DNA from: Chthoniobacterales bacterium
GTDB taxonomy: Bacteria; Verrucomicrobiota; Verrucomicrobiia; Chthoniobacterales; UBA6821
Assembly: GCA_019747895.1 (NCBI GenBank)
Contig: JAIEQF010000011.1
Span: 1 to 43,877 of the forward strand
Direction of reading: 5' to 3'
DNA length: 43,877 nt
Below, piece after piece: positions 8,332 to 16,817 of this stretch. Under the pieces are notes generated by a model. The model was not told the origin of the DNA. It saw only the letters and a program-made list of their open reading frames with translations, and searched no databases. Each line of letters begins with the position of its first letter. Within the stretch, counting starts at the first letter, position 1. The position numbers were made by a program, and so were the translations under genes.

Positions 8332-11193
8332 TTAATTTTTTCCAAACCAAATAATTTCACTGCTTTTTACTTTTTGGTTAGGCCCTTGTTTTCCACATTC
8401 TTCTATTTGTTCTTTAAGTAGATCAAACAAAGCAAAAGAACAAGGGCTGATTGTTACAGTATAGCGTGGAGCTATTACTGAAACTCCTTCATATCTCAAT
8501 GTGATTTCTCGATAAACATTTTGTAAATTGCATTTCAACGTTTCAAAAAATAAATTTTCCTCAACTCCTTCCCGTAATTGAATTTCAAGCTGATCAGCCA
8601 AAAAAATTGTTTTGCTCCCGCTTTCAATTGTAAAAGTATTCAAATTAATAACCATTTGCACTTGAAAGAAAGAGGGTTCATTAGGGTTATTAATTCTTAT
8701 GATCGCTCTTCGGAGTTTGCGCTTGATTCCATCTGCTCGTAGCGGGAGTTTAATTTCATCAAACTGTTCTAGAGAAACAGGGGCAATAACAGAGGCGTAG
8801 GTCATTAGCTCGTTATGAAAAAAAATCTCGAATTTTTCTCTTCTCTGCCCTTCAAATTTTTCTTTTTCTTGCTTTGCCTTATTAAAAGCAGTCCTCCATT
8901 CCTCTTTTTGCTCTTCTGGAATCATCCCTTCTGGAACCTCTTCATAAGCTGCAACAATAGCGCTCCACTCTTCTATTCTCTTATTTAAAGATTCTATATT
9001 TTTCTCTAAAAGCACTAGCCGTTCGGGCTGAGAAAGATTGCTTGCCGCAGCAATGTTATATTCTCTTGTAGCCTCAATTGCTAAGTTTGATGCACGCTCT
9101 GCGTTTTGATTCAGAATTTCTAAAGCCCCTTTTTTTACAAAAAATTTATCCCTCGTTCCATTTTTTTCTTCTCCTTGAGGTAAAATATTGGGCATTTCAT
9201 CAGCACGTGGCACAACGGGATCAGCTTCCATCGAATTAAAACTTGCTCGCAGGGGTTCATCATCAAGCTCAGAAGCGACTGCATCATGATGTTCCGATTT
9301 TTCTTCATCATGATCTGCAATAGCAACGGTACTCCAAGCCGTTAAGCTATTCCAGATGTTGAGGCGAGCGTCAATAGCTGCTAAATCTTGGGTTGTAATT
9401 CTGTCGTCTTCTTCTGCTTGCTTTAAGAATTTGGAGGCTTGTGCTGCTTTAGTTACCGCCTCATCACGCGCTTTTTTAGCAGCTTTTTTTGCTTCCTTTT
9501 TTTGAGAGTAAAGAAGTTCATTCATGCTCCAGTCAGCTTTATAAGCTTCCTTCGCTTCTTTATATTCTTTTTCAGTGCTAAAACGAGTACCTTCAAAAGA
9601 TGTATGAGTTGCCCTCTTTTCCTTAAGTTTATCGAGATCCTTATCTTTCCTTTCAAGCCAATCATTATATGATTCAAGTGCCTTGAGTATACTTTCAGCT
9701 CGATTTTTGTATTCCTGCGCCACCTCTATTTGTTGTTGCGATTTAATAATATTATCTTGTGCTGCTTGAAGGTCAGCTTTGGCAGCTTCTTTTGCATCTA
9801 ATTCCTTTTTGGATCCAAGCCAGCGGCCATTTCTATAAGCAACTCTTGCTTGATCAAGAGAGGTTTGTTTTTGAGCAGCAATTTCTTCCATGTCACGCTT
9901 TCTAGCCTCAGCTTTGGGTATAAGCTCACTAGCCCATCTTATTAAATTCTCAACATGCTTTTTTTGAAAAAAGAGAATCTCCTTTTCAGCATCCTCTCTC
10001 ATTGACGTAAGATTATTTTGGCTTCTTTCACGCTTAACGAGTTCTTCTACGAAACGAGTAGCCTCCTCTTGAAGTTGTCGTAACTTTTCATGAAGTTCTT
10101 CCCCTCTCTCTTTGATTTTTTTTACGATGACTTCTTTTGTACTAACATAATTTACATCTTCCTCTGCTCCCGCAGCCTTAGCATCAGCTCTTCTGGCATT
10201 GATCCCAGCAACTGCCGTTTTACCTCCAGCAAACGCAACTGAAGGAGCCGCTGCCACTGCCGCAGTTGCTGCTGCAGCTGGTATTGTAACGGGGGAAAAA
10301 GGGCCTCCTGCTACTCCTGCAAGAGCACCAACTGCTACGGCCTGTGCCGCTTGTCCAGTTGTTGATTTGAAAGCAGCAGCGGTATTCTCGAAATTATCGT
10401 GAGCCGCTTTGACTGTATTGATGGAATCTACTAGAGCTACTTCACTCTTCCCAAGAGCATGCTGCACCTCGGTGTGATTTTTGCTGATGTAGGCGAGAGC
10501 GGTTCGTGCAGCATGGAGGTTTGATTTTATCCTAGCTTCCCAACGCAATGCTCGTTGAAGAGCGGTTTCAGTTTCACTCGAAGTTTCATGCTCTAGTGAA
10601 AATAGAGGTCTGTTATCGCCCGTTGCTTTTTTTTCCTCGATAGAATCCCTAACATAGAGACAGAGCATATCAGCTGTTGTTGCAGCCTCCGTTGCTGCGT
10701 GAATTCTGCTATCACGTGAGGCCAAATCTCCTCCTGGCATTTTTTCAACTTTGAGATGTTCATATGTGTGTGCCGATAATAACTTGGCAGCATCATTAAG
10801 AAATTTGGCCCAATCTCTTCTTTGGCTTTCGTCAAGCTCTCTACTTTTCTCTTCCTCTTCACTCAAACCAACTTTGCTATTATCAAAATCAGATGAGTCG
10901 GTTACATTATCCTCCCTTGCTTCAGATATTGCTGGAGCGCGACCGCGCTGAACTGAGCTAGAATTACCGACGTCGCCATCTTTAGTTTTACGTTGCTCGC
11001 TTGCTTGACGAGGATTTAGCTGTTTATCTCTAGCTGGAGCCCTTTTCCTCTCGATAGCAGACATCATGAGTGGAGAAACAATTTCTTGAGACTGAATCTT
11101 TTGACCCGTTGAGGTGTTTTGTGCTAATTGTGCTAGAAGAAGATGTGGTGCTGTTAAAAAAGCAGCCACAAAGAAAAAATTGGTTTTTTTCAT
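8332..11193 (-). CDS. Exported long coiled-coil protein of unknown function
   Basis: A 953-residue protein with a probable signal peptide (MKKTNFFFVAAFLTAPHLLLA). It has long Glu/Lys/Ala-rich heptad stretches (roughly residues 200-275, 350-620 and 680-790). An Ala/Gly/Val-rich hydrophobic segment near residues 280-330 could be a hairpin membrane insertion. The last 150 residues look globular and beta-rich. I do not recognise the family. It is upstream of and closely linked to the subtilase gene; a substrate, activator or surface partner of that protease is a possible but untested role. The ATG follows an AT-rich leader with no Shine-Dalgarno sequence. Confidence 0.85.
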   Translation of the reverse strand: MKKTNFFFVAAFLTAPHLLLAQLAQNTSTGQKIQSQEIVSPLMMSAIERKRAPARDKQLNPRQASEQRKTKDGDVGNSSSVQRGRAPAISEAREDNVTDSSDFDNSKVGLSEEEEKSRELDESQRRDWAKFLNDAAKLLSAHTYEHLKVEKMPGGDLASRDSRIHAATEAATTADMLCLYVRDSIEEKKATGDNRPLFSLEHETSSETETALQRALRWEARIKSNLHAARTALAYISKNHTEVQHALGKSEVALVDSINTVKAAHDNFENTAAAFKSTTGQAAQAVAVGALAGVAGGPFSPVTIPAAAATAAVAAAPSVAFAGGKTAVAGINARRADAKAAGAEEDVNYVSTKEVIVKKIKERGEELHEKLRQLQEEATRFVEELVKRERSQNNLTSMREDAEKEILFFQKKHVENLIRWASELIPKAEARKRDMEEIAAQKQTSLDQARVAYRNGRWLGSKKELDAKEAAKADLQAAQDNIIKSQQQIEVAQEYKNRAESILKALESYNDWLERKDKDLDKLKEKRATHTSFEGTRFSTEKEYKEAKEAYKADWSMNELLYSQKKEAKKAAKKARDEAVTKAAQASKFLKQAEEDDRITTQDLAAIDARLNIWNSLTAWSTVAIADHDEEKSEHHDAVASELDDEPLRASFNSMEADPVVPRADEMPNILPQGEEKNGTRDKFFVKKGALEILNQNAERASNLAIEATREYNIAAASNLSQPERLVLLEKNIESLNKRIEEWSAIVAAYEEVPEGMIPEEQKEEWRTAFNKAKQEKEKFEGQRREKFEIFFHNELMTYASVIAPVSLEQFDEIKLPLRADGIKRKLRRAIIRINNPNEPSFFQVQMVINLNTFTIESGSKTIFLADQLEIQLREGVEENLFFETLKCNLQNVYREITLRYEGVSVIAPRYTVTISPCSFALFDLLKEQIEECGKQGPNQKVKSSEIIWFGKN

Positions 11194-11272
11194 TTGCTAA
11201 AAAAATGCTATCCTGTTTTTCTTTAACTGGTTATATTAATGAGATTGACCTTCGTCAAGGTTGTTTATTTTT

Positions 11273-11528
11273 ATCCTAAAAGCGGGTTTAGTTTAGAAAT
11301 GGGAAAAGTGGGATTCGCTCGCTCCCACGAGGCTTTACCCATTCGGGGCTGCCTTCGGCAGTGCATCCAGCGACTGCCACGCCGCATGTATTTTGCAAGG
11401 ACCTTGTTCCAAAAAGATTTTTCCAGTTGCGGCGGCGTATCTTTTGGTACGTAAGCCAATTGAAAAAACTTTTTGAGGCAAAGTACATTGCGAAAGATTT
11501 TCTGCTTCTAGACACGTTTTTAGGATTA
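11273..11528. repeat. Dispersed repeat (CCTAAAAGCGGGTTTA ends), long version with a GC-richer insert
   Basis: The ends (CCTAAAAGCGGGTTTA at the left, TCTAGACACGTTTTTAGG at the right) match the 60-bp repeat at 13099-13160. Here the two ends are separated by about 190 extra bases that are richer in GC and contain small hairpins, such as GGCTGCCTTCGGCAGTGC. The outer ends are partly inverted (CCTAAAA against TTTTTAGG). The rest of the 421-bp gap between the sctD stop and the coiled-coil gene start has no convincing gene. Confidence 0.6.
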
Positions 11529-11614
11529 TTGACTTTTTCACGACATATCAAATTTCACAATAGTAACGCACCTGCAACTGCGCCTATTCAGTCATCTGAG
11601 TCGCAGAGAAGTTC

Positions 11615-12985
11615 TCACTGCCCCGAAATAGGAATCAACTTTTTACTTCCATGGTTGACTAGCTCTATCCCCTTTGTGGTAATAGCCTCTACAGTGTATC
11701 CATTTCTTACTTTCGCACCGATAAAAATATGCTCTCCATTCCGAAGCACAGCATAAGGAAATGAAGAAATAGAAACAGAAACAACAGGAGCATTAAAAAA
11801 AATCTGCTGTTGCACTGGCGTAGGACTCACAAGCACTAAATTGGCGAGCTTCACCTTATTTCCAAAAGTTGTTTCTAGTTCTTGAAGCGCCCCCTTCCAA
11901 CGAAGTTGATCTCCCTCAAATACTGATCCTGTCAACGTTAGATTATTCTGCTCTGGTGTTACAACAATGGCCCCAAATTGATTTTTCATGAGAATATTCA
12001 TTGCCGTTTTAGCGGCTTCTTCTCCTAAAATAATATGGTACGTATTGTCTGTAATGGCCGGAATGTCTCTAGCAATCTGCTCCTTCATGGAATCAAAAGC
12101 ATTTTGAGTAGGAACATAACCTGTCCACGTTGCTCTTCCTTTTTCATCAACAGTAATCGAAACAGAAAGGTTTAATGCCTGCATCATGGCTATCCCACTA
12201 TCATCAATATCATCAATGTTAATGAGGACATTGACTATGGGCAGATTTTTTTTGTTAAGAATACGTCTTACTTCATCGTATTCCACTTGATCTTTTGTAT
12301 AGATGTAAAAGACATTTTGACCATTTGCAGTAATAGGCTTGATATAAATTTTAGGAAGCAATTTCTGTAAAGATTGGATGGCACCTTGAGTGATTTTTTG
12401 TTCTTCTTTAATATCAGCTTCTTCAGTTTTTTGAAAAACAGACGGTTTGAACTCTGATTTTTTCATCTTAAGATTGTTATGAACCAACACTCTTAAAAAA
12501 GCAGTTCCAAAAAACAAGAGTACTCCAACGAGAATAAGACGGAGAATCGATTGCCGCGAAAGCGCTAACCCTTTTTTTATGGACCCTGCTGTGGTTTTCG
12601 GCTCTTTTGGCGCTTCTCCCGCAGGAGAAGGAGCGGCTGCTTCTGCTCTCACCTCTTGGATCACAGGAATCGTAACTGGAGGCCATAACTGCTCACTCGG
12701 GCCACCAGTGAGATGAGTGCTTCCTAATGTGAGCACATCACCTAATTTCAACTTCCCTACTGCCGCTTCAACCTTCTTGCCATTAATAAAAACGATCCCC
12801 TCTTTGGGAATAATATCAAAACTTTCCTCTTCCTCTTTTTTAATCTGACAATGAATAGAGCAGATATGCGGATCATTGAGAATCAGATCGCAGTCAACGG
12901 AAGTCCCAACAGTTACCTCCCCAGAAACTAAAATCTGTGCTCCTGCATTGGGTCCATTGAGCACTTTAATAAGCCAGGGTTTCAT
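11615..12985 (-). CDS. sctD: T3SS inner-membrane ring protein SctD (YscD/CdsD)
   Basis: A 456-residue bitopic membrane protein. Residues 1-95 form an FHA-like domain (VTVGTSVDCDLILNDPHICSIHCQI), followed by a Pro/Ala linker, one transmembrane helix (about 146-168) and a periplasmic part of repeated BON/ring-building domains (about 190-380). This is the order of YscD. It forms the outer of the two inner-membrane rings, around SctJ, and contacts the secretin. It is last of the minus-strand T3SS set, 308 bp after sctV. The ATG at 12985 follows the end of a heptamer array by about 4 bp, and there is no Shine-Dalgarno sequence. Confidence 0.9.
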   Translation of the reverse strand: MKPWLIKVLNGPNAGAQILVSGEVTVGTSVDCDLILNDPHICSIHCQIKKEEEESFDIIPKEGIVFINGKKVEAAVGKLKLGDVLTLGSTHLTGGPSEQLWPPVTIPVIQEVRAEAAAPSPAGEAPKEPKTTAGSIKKGLALSRQSILRLILVGVLLFFGTAFLRVLVHNNLKMKKSEFKPSVFQKTEEADIKEEQKITQGAIQSLQKLLPKIYIKPITANGQNVFYIYTKDQVEYDEVRRILNKKNLPIVNVLINIDDIDDSGIAMMQALNLSVSITVDEKGRATWTGYVPTQNAFDSMKEQIARDIPAITDNTYHIILGEEAAKTAMNILMKNQFGAIVVTPEQNNLTLTGSVFEGDQLRWKGALQELETTFGNKVKLANLVLVSPTPVQQQIFFNAPVVSVSISSFPYAVLRNGEHIFIGAKVRNGYTVEAITTKGIELVNHGSKKLIPISGQ

Positions 12986-12989
12986 AATC

Positions 12990-13052
12990 AGGTTGCAGGT
13001 TATAGGTTGCAGGTTGCAGGTTATAGGTTGCAGGTTGCAGGTTGCAAGTTAT
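12990..13052. repeat. Heptamer array, family G (nine units), abutting the sctD start
   Basis: Nine tandem units of GGTTGCA and GGTTATA variants end 4 bp before the sctD initiation codon. Read on the minus strand they give the AACCTGCAACCTG pattern. This is the longest single array in the window. Confidence 0.85.
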
Positions 13053-13098
13053 ACCGTTGACGAATGAATTTTATTTCTGAACAGAAATTTTTGTTAAA

Positions 13099-13160
13099 CC
13101 TAAAAGCGGGTTTAAAAATGGAAAAGATTTTTTGTTTCTAGACACGTTTTTAGGTTAAAG
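13099..13160. repeat. Dispersed repeat (CCTAAAAGCGGGTTTA ends), short version
   Basis: Matches both ends of the longer copy at 11273-11528 (CCTAAAAGCGGGTTTA, then TTTCTAGACACGTTTTTAGG) but without the roughly 190-bp insert. It lies between sctV and sctD. Confidence 0.65.
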
Positions 13161-13296
13161 CGTTTTAAAAATTATTGTAGTCGATGCAGTGCCAGGAGCG
13201 AGGAGCGCAGAGGCTGAGCGTATATGAAATAAGTGAAGACTCAAGCACTGGAGCGACGCTGCAATGAGCGACTACAGAAATTTTGAAAATGCTTTA
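13161..13296. repeat. Imperfect inverted repeat between sctV and sctD
   Basis: The outer arms share AAAGCGTTTTAAAAATT / AAAGCATTTTCAAAATT followed by TGTAGTCG, in inverted orientation (about 13157-13185 and 13268-13296). The interior is a purine-rich, GC-richer segment (GGAGCGAGGAGCGC). The right arm overlaps the sctV stop codon, so it may act as a terminator or RNA-processing hairpin, or be another repeat relic. Confidence 0.5.
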
Positions 13297-15429
13297 AAGC
13301 GAGATTCGCCCGAGCGGTTGAATATTAATCTCCTCCGTCAGCTCTTGATGAGAAAGAACATTCAGATGAGGAATATCAAGTTCAATCAATTTTTTCATGT
13401 ATCGTCGAACATCCATGGAGGTAATCAATACCGGCGGTCGCTCCTTCGTCGAAATATCACCAACCTGAGCTTTAACATTATCAATAAGTTTTTTGCTGGT
13501 CGTTGGATCCATGGCGAGGAAACTTCCTGCAGAAGTCTGCCTAATCGATTTTCTAATTTGTTCCTCTGCAGCTGGCTCTAGAATGTAGGCCACAAGCACA
13601 TTCCTACCGCCACTAAAATGGTAGCTAATAAAACGCCGCAGAGCGATGCGAACATACTCCGTTAGCAATAAAACATCTTTTTCTTTAGGAGCCCACTCGA
13701 TGAGCGCTTGAAAAATCATCCGTAGATTTCGAATGGAAATATCTTCTTGAACAAGACGCTGTAAGACTTCTGCAATTTTAGTTGGCGGCAAAACACGTTG
13801 GACTTCTCTAATAATTTCTCCATTTTCCGCTTCCATTTGCGAAAGTAAAGTTCGTGTTTCTTGTAAACCTATAAAGTCAGCAGCATATTTTTTAAGAATC
13901 AAAGAAATGTGAAAGCTTAGCAATTTCGAAGAATTCATGCCTGAGAGCCCAATTTGTTGCAGTAATTTTTGCTGCGATTCTGGAACCCATACTGCTGGAA
14001 CTTGATCAGGAGGGTTTTCGACCGGTTCAAATGGAACATGAAAAGCCAACAAGTGCTCTTGGCTTTCTTTTACATAAAGATATCCAGGCCTTAAAACACC
14101 AGATGACATGGGAACCTCTTGAAGGAGCAACTGATAGTGACCTTTTTTAAGATTCTCATTAAATCGCAAATGAATACCTGGAAAAGGCACTCCGAAGTCG
14201 TGATAAAGCGCTCGTCGCACATGAATCAATTCTTCATTGAGCGCATCAGGTGAGATCTTTTCTTGTATGGTCGCATCAACTTCCAACAAGACAGGAACAG
14301 TGATTGAAAAATCATTGTCCTTCGCAGGCTCTTCTCCAGGAGGACCGCCCGCCGCAGGAGCCGCTCCTGGAGCTCCTCCTGACGCAGAGCTTCCAGATGT
14401 TTTCCCCGGTGATAATAAAACAGATCCTTTTTTGAGAAGCGGTTGCAACGTTCCCCGCTGAAGCATGTAACCAAAAGACAAGATAAAGACGGCCAAAATA
14501 CCAAATTGAATTTTTGGAAATCCAGGCACAACAACAAGACCTAGCAAGATAGTTCCTGCAATCATCATGGCTTTTGGCACTGCCAAAACTTGTCCGAAAA
14601 TATCAGTTCCAAGACCTGTTTTTGTTTCGGAACCAACACGAGTGACAATAATACCTGCCGTGATCGTAATCAAAAGTCCAGGAATCTGCGATACCAGAGC
14701 ATCACCAATCGATAAAACAGAGTAGGTTTGAACTGCCGGGCCAATTTGCATCTTCTTTTGCAGCACTCCAATGGTAATTCCTGCAATAATATTAATGGAA
14801 ACAATGATCAGCGTTGCGATCGCATCTCCCTTAACAAATTTCATGGCACCATCCATAGCACCAAAAACTTGACTCTCCTTTTCAACATTTCCGCGTCGTC
14901 GCTGAGCTTCTTTAATGTCAATAACTCCTGCTCTCATGTCGGCATCAATACTCATCTGCTTACCAGGCATAGCATCCAAAGTAAAACGAGCTGCAACTTC
15001 TGCAACACGCTCAGAACCTTTGGTGACAACAATAAATTGAACAACGAGCAAGATTAACCAAACGACAACACCGACTACAAAATTTCCTCCCACAACAAAA
15101 TTACCGAATGCATAAATAATTTCTCCTGCATAACCATCGAGCAAGATCATACGAGTCGAGGTAATATTGAGTGACAACCGAAATAGCGTTGTAATCAATA
15201 AAATACTTGGAAAGGTCGAGAATGCTAAGACCGTCGGCACATAAAGAGCCATCATCAGCAGAATAATGGAGATGGTCAGATTTAAAGAGATCAAGCTGTC
15301 CAACAACCAAGCCGGGATAGGAAGAATAAAGAGCGCAATAATTGCAATAATCAGAAAGGAAATATAAAGATCTCCAAATTTCTGAGCGCGCCCAACCAAG
15401 CCATGAAGTTGATTTAAAAAGTCAGCCAT
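13294..15429 (-). CDS. sctV: T3SS export gate protein SctV (YscV/LcrD)
   Basis: A 711-residue FHIPEP-family protein. The N-terminal half has about eight transmembrane helices, with the family signature RFTLDAMPGKQMSIDADMRAG near residues 147-167. A Ser/Gly/Pro-rich linker around residues 345-370 leads to a C-terminal cytoplasmic domain (about 370-711) that forms the nonameric ring binding SctX, gatekeeper and chaperones. It ends with the usual ring-domain segment (RPPVLITSMDVRRYMKKLIE). It starts 11 bp after sctY, matching Yersinia yscX-yscY-yscV order. The linker (SGSSASGGAPGAAPAAGGPPG) is unusually low in complexity. Confidence 0.96.
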   Translation of the reverse strand: MADFLNQLHGLVGRAQKFGDLYISFLIIAIIALFILPIPAWLLDSLISLNLTISIILLMMALYVPTVLAFSTFPSILLITTLFRLSLNITSTRMILLDGYAGEIIYAFGNFVVGGNFVVGVVVWLILLVVQFIVVTKGSERVAEVAARFTLDAMPGKQMSIDADMRAGVIDIKEAQRRRGNVEKESQVFGAMDGAMKFVKGDAIATLIIVSINIIAGITIGVLQKKMQIGPAVQTYSVLSIGDALVSQIPGLLITITAGIIVTRVGSETKTGLGTDIFGQVLAVPKAMMIAGTILLGLVVVPGFPKIQFGILAVFILSFGYMLQRGTLQPLLKKGSVLLSPGKTSGSSASGGAPGAAPAAGGPPGEEPAKDNDFSITVPVLLEVDATIQEKISPDALNEELIHVRRALYHDFGVPFPGIHLRFNENLKKGHYQLLLQEVPMSSGVLRPGYLYVKESQEHLLAFHVPFEPVENPPDQVPAVWVPESQQKLLQQIGLSGMNSSKLLSFHISLILKKYAADFIGLQETRTLLSQMEAENGEIIREVQRVLPPTKIAEVLQRLVQEDISIRNLRMIFQALIEWAPKEKDVLLLTEYVRIALRRFISYHFSGGRNVLVAYILEPAAEEQIRKSIRQTSAGSFLAMDPTTSKKLIDNVKAQVGDISTKERPPVLITSMDVRRYMKKLIELDIPHLNVLSHQELTEEINIQPLGRISL

Positions 15430-15439
15430 GTTTTGAAAA

Positions 15440-15835
15440 TCATACCTCTAAATTCTTTTCCTGAAGAAACTGATGGGCAGCCATACCTGAATCTTCTGAT
15501 CGTTGCAATCTCCATAGCACACGACTTAATATTAAGAAAGTTGCAGCCCTTTCTTTTCGAGTCATCTCCAATTCAAGACTCTCTTCTAAAATTTCCTTAG
15601 CTCGCTCTGGATCTCCTGATTCCAGTTCAGCCAACGCTAAAGCTCTTAGCAAGCGGCTTTCACTCGGACGCAATTTGACAAGTAATCTTAAATAATCACG
15701 AGCTCGTTCTGACTTTCCATAAATCATATAAAGATAACCCAACACATCGAGCAGAGCATGCAGCCGCTCCCTATTAGTCGGATGAAGAAGACGACCTGTC
15801 GATGGTGGAAAAAAGTGCTTCGTCATAGCATTCAT
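15440..15835 (-). CDS. sctY: T3SS chaperone SctY (YscY-like, TPR fold)
   Basis: About 131 residues, all-helical with TPR-like repeats (ARDYLRLLVKLRPSESRLLRALALAELESGDPERAKEILEE), as in YscY, which chaperones SctX and binds SctV. I assign it mainly by position: gatekeeper, SycN-like, SctX, SctY, SctV is the exact Yersinia order. I chose the ATG at 15835, 1 bp after the sctX stop. A longer frame begins at a TTG at 15847, and a further in-frame ATG lies at 15826. Confidence 0.7.
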   Translation of the reverse strand: MNAMTKHFFPPSTGRLLHPTNRERLHALLDVLGYLYMIYGKSERARDYLRLLVKLRPSESRLLRALALAELESGDPERAKEILEESLELEMTRKERAATFLILSRVLWRLQRSEDSGMAAHQFLQEKNLEV

Positions 15836-15836
15836 G

Positions 15837-16223
15837 TTATCCACCAAGAATCGTTCGACGAAAAGCAGCTAATAATTCGTGATTCATGAACTCCTCTTGG
15901 AGCATCTCTTGAACACGAGCAATATCATGTATGGGAGCAATTCCTCCTGCTGCCTCAAGAAGAGGAGCCATATCCGTAATCAGTGACTTGAGCGATTCCC
16001 TTGATAAAATCTTGAGTGTTTCAGGCGGAAGATTCATGGAACTTGTCTCCACTTCATCAAGTTGATGACTTTTAAAAAGCTCTTCCAATTTACTTCCAAC
16101 TGAAATCTCTCCTACTGATGGACGCGAAGGATCTTCTTTGGGCAAGGCAGCAGAAGGAGCAAACTGAGTAACAGTAATAATCCCTGACGTAAAATCAAAT
16201 GGAGAAAGTCCTTCAATCGGCAT
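15837..16223 (-). CDS. sctX: T3SS export protein SctX (YscX-like)
   Basis: A 128-residue protein with a low-complexity, uncharged N-terminus (MPIEGLSPFDFTSGIITVT), typical of an exported T3SS protein, and helical C-terminal residues (about 85-125). YscX is 122 residues and is secreted early with YscY as its chaperone. Assignment rests on length, general layout and the conserved gene order; direct sequence resemblance is weak. The ATG is 8 bp from the end of a family S repeat array, without a Shine-Dalgarno sequence. Confidence 0.6.
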   Translation of the reverse strand: MPIEGLSPFDFTSGIITVTQFAPSAALPKEDPSRPSVGEISVGSKLEELFKSHQLDEVETSSMNLPPETLKILSRESLKSLITDMAPLLEAAGGIAPIHDIARVQEMLQEEFMNHELLAAFRRTILGG

Positions 16224-16445
16224 GGGAAAAAGTAATGAGTAAAGGGTAATGAGTATTCTTAAGATCAGAAAGGAAATCAGTTTTTTGAAGCTCTTATTTT
16301 GCTAGATGTTATTTCCAAAAAATAAACTTATAGAAAAGAGCATGTGTAACTTGCGCCAGCCACTCATTACCCATTACTCATTATCCATTACTTTTTCTGT
16401 AATTAAAACAGGTATCAAACAAAAACAAACGTTCATTTCCAAAAT
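16224..16445. repeat. Inverted heptamer element S1 (TAATGAG family) with A-rich tail
   Basis: Left array at 16231-16254 (TAATGAG, TAAAGGG, TAATGAG) and inverted right array at 16361-16392 (CTCATTACCCATTACTCATT). They enclose a core of about 105 bp beginning TTAAGATC and ending AACTTGCGCCAGC. A tail GGTATCAAACAAAAACAAAC at 16411-16430 follows. Core and arrays align with S2 (18017-18182) and with the reverse complement of S3 (33138-33387). It fills the gap between the SycN-like gene and sctX. Confidence 0.85.
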
Positions 16446-16457
16446 TCGTCTCCACTT

Positions 16458-16817
16458 TTACGCCAAAGCCTTATCCATCGTCTCAGTTAGTTCATCTAAA
16501 GCTTGAGAAAGCAGAGCCGCTGTCACTTCATTCTCATCAAAAAGATAAAAAATTCCAAGCGTATCATCGTTGATTTGTGCATGAAGAGGATGGAAGTGAG
16601 GCTCTTTATAGTGACACATTTCTAAAATTTTTCGTCCACTGAACAAATAAAAATTTTCAATTTTTCTGGTCAAACCTACGAGCAATTTATTTTTTTGATG
16701 AAGAAACTGAAGTTCACCAATTCCCTCAATCGAGAGACGCAGCTTCCCCCCCTCTTCCATCGAAACACCTTTAAGACCATACTGATTACAAAATTCTTTA
16801 ATAACTTCGGCGATCAT
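16458..16817 (-). CDS. T3SS class I chaperone, SycN-like
   Basis: A 119-residue protein with the alpha-beta-alpha pattern of CesT/SycN-type chaperones: an N-terminal helix (IAEVIKEFCNQYGL), antiparallel strands, and a long C-terminal helix (LLSQALDELTETMDKAL). SycN (123 residues) pairs with YscB to chaperone YopN, and the gene here overlaps the gatekeeper stop codon as ATGA, which supports that role. Only one such chaperone is seen next to sctW; a YscB partner was not found. Confidence 0.72.
   Translation of the reverse strand: MIAEVIKEFCNQYGLKGVSMEEGGKLRLSIEGIGELQFLHQKNKLLVGLTRKIENFYLFSGRKILEMCHYKEPHFHPLHAQINDDTLGIFYLFDENEVTAALLSQALDELTETMDKALA

Noticed and set aside
11361-11756. Plus-strand 131-codon frame across the sctD end
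   Set aside because: It runs antisense through the sctD 3' end and through the repeat at 11273-11528; composition is not protein-like.
12990-13052. Repeat array considered as a CRISPR remnant
   Set aside because: Units are 7 bp with no spacers; it is a tandem heptamer array.
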